Of a DNA stretch of 64,000 nucleotides, positions 62,999-64,000 are shown one piece after another; position 1 is the stretch's first letter; each line of letters begins with the position of its first letter. Under the pieces are notes generated by a model. The model saw nothing but the letters and a program-made list of their open reading frames with translations. It did not search any database and was not told the origin of the DNA. The position numbers and the translations under genes were made by a program. Source of the DNA: Cristatella mucedo. Taxonomy: Eukaryota > Bryozoa > Phylactolaemata > Cristatellidae. The stretch covers positions 954,501 through 1,018,500 of the forward strand of contig WPIO01000040.1 of assembly GCA_009760855.2 (NCBI GenBank), written 5' to 3'.

Positions 62999-63102
62999 TA
63001 TATACTATAATCAGCTAGTATATATATATATATAATGTAATTATATAATATAATCAGCTTGTGTATATAATATAATATAATTATATAATACAATGAGCTA
63101 GT
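62990..63102. repeat. AT-rich repeat after the SINE tail
   Basis: Imperfect TATA/TAATATAATT repeats in which the SINE end (ATAATCAGCTAG, ATAATCAGCTTG, ACAATGAGCTAG) occurs three times about 50 bases apart. Confidence 0.75.
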
Positions 63103-63239
63103 AAGCAGCCGCCAGCTCTCGAGCGGGGCAGGGGCGGACAACGACTCTCGGCGAATGACTCGGCAGTTCGGCACAAATCCGTGCACCGGTGCCATGTGCG
63201 GGGGGGGGCAGGGTGGGGCGCGGGCGGGACGTTCGTTTA

Positions 63240-63947
63240 CCACAAACTGCTTCCTACTGTCGGGTGGCAGTTTGGAACGAACAATGGCTGCGGGAAGAGT
63301 AGGCGGAATGGGAGCTGGAATGCAGGTGGGTGGGGGTGGGGTGGAGCGCTGGATCCTCGTCGCCGGCAGGCGCCCAGAGCTCGTAGACTGAGTTCGCTCA
63401 GGCGCGCGCTGTCTGCTAAGTAAGTGCTCGGTGCTCGGAGCCGCAAGACTCGCTGCTGCTCGATCGCGCCATCCAGCCTGACGACGGACAGGTCGTCCGG
63501 AGGCCTGTCGCAACGCCCACCTACAGTGAATAGAAGCATCCGGATATGCGCCCAGCATGTGTACATTCTCTCGAGAGTTCCGGTGGCAGCTAGCGCTGCG
63601 GCTGCTGCCGGAACTCTCTCGAGAGCTTCGTCCGTGCTGTGTTCAGCCGCTGAACTGTCGAACGCTCGCTCAGCAGCTTTTCTTTGCGGCGAGCGTAGAT
63701 CTGCTGACGTCATCATCTTGCTCCTCTCCGGCTTGTCGTCCTTTCACGCGACTCGACATTTCGTGGTTGCTGAGCACTCTCCCTGCGCCCTCCAACCTAG
63801 CGCCAAAACTAGTCGAAATAGCTCGATAAAATAGCTCGAAAATCAAGTGCCTCTCGTCTCGCTGTCGCTCAGTCGCAAGCTGTCTGCTAAGTAAGTGCTC
63901 AGTGCTCGGAGCCGCGAGACTCGCTGCTGCTCGATCGCGCTACCTGA
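63240..63947. repeat. ~0.7-kb duplicated segment, copy 2
   Basis: Same orientation as copy 1 at 12833-13570, with the conserved inverted repeat (63570-63627), CRE (63705-63712), ATAAAATA and GTAAGT (63891-63896). The flanking direct repeat is clearer here: CTGTCTGCTAAGTAAGTGCT at 63408 and 63880, 472 bases apart. In copy 1 a UBA gene lies at the left; here none does, only a G-rich run at 63200-63220. Confidence 0.87.
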
Positions 63948-64000
63948 AAGACATGCGACGACAGAGTGCACGCGACTGCATTGCCGGAAGACAGTTTGTC

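Overview
The window looks like non-coding-rich DNA from an invertebrate animal. Three things point there: autonomous L2-clade LINEs with an endonuclease, a reverse transcriptase and (ATT)n tails; tRNA-derived SINEs; and small genes with spliceosomal acceptor sites. GC is high and CpG is not visibly depleted, which suggests sparse methylation and argues against a vertebrate. I cannot name the species. Most of the DNA is repeat debris, simple sequence and GC-rich unique DNA without a recognisable gene. No rRNA gene, intact tRNA gene or CRISPR array was seen.

The main content is a family of six related short genes, called UBA1 to UBA6 here: 12.4-12.7 kb (-), 24.2-24.5 kb (-), 33.2-33.6 kb (+), 43.4-43.9 kb (-), 53.1-53.3 kb (-) and 60.7-61.1 kb (-), one about every 8-12 kb. 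Each has an ATG a short way behind a pyrimidine tract and an AG, a basic lead-in of the form REVRARMD, and a three-helix stretch that resembles the UBA domain of inhibitor-of-apoptosis (IAP/BIRC) proteins. A low-complexity Pro/Ser/Ala tail follows. No BIR or RING domain was found near them. UBA1 and UBA3 differ at 11 of 23 core codons, all synonymously, so at least these two seem to have been kept under selection.

Two LINE families fill much of the rest. L2-A has one long copy (about 33.96-37.42 kb, minus, more than 1,030 codons open), three large 5'-truncated copies (20.1, 28.35 and 46.7 kb) and more than fifteen 3' fragments. L2-B has one 5'-truncated copy (41.75-43.36 kb, minus) and five 3' fragments. 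tRNA-derived SINEs occur at least ten times, some with a tail copied from the L2-A 3' hairpin. Insertions of one element into another at 9.1, 38.1 and 41.75 kb give a relative order of events.

Other structure: a 39-copy, 14-bp minisatellite (4.89-5.44 kb); two copies of a ~0.7-kb segment (12.83-13.57 and 63.24-63.95 kb), the first touching UBA1; two copies of a ~0.22-kb segment (57.24 and 61.22 kb), the second next to UBA6; a 0.5-kb duplication (39.84 and 41.23 kb); a run of local tandem duplications (38.6-39.34 kb); several near-perfect hairpins; and a possible acidic terminal exon with a poly(A) signal near the left edge. Long (CT)n, (GT)n, (CTG)n and (GCC)n tracts are frequent.
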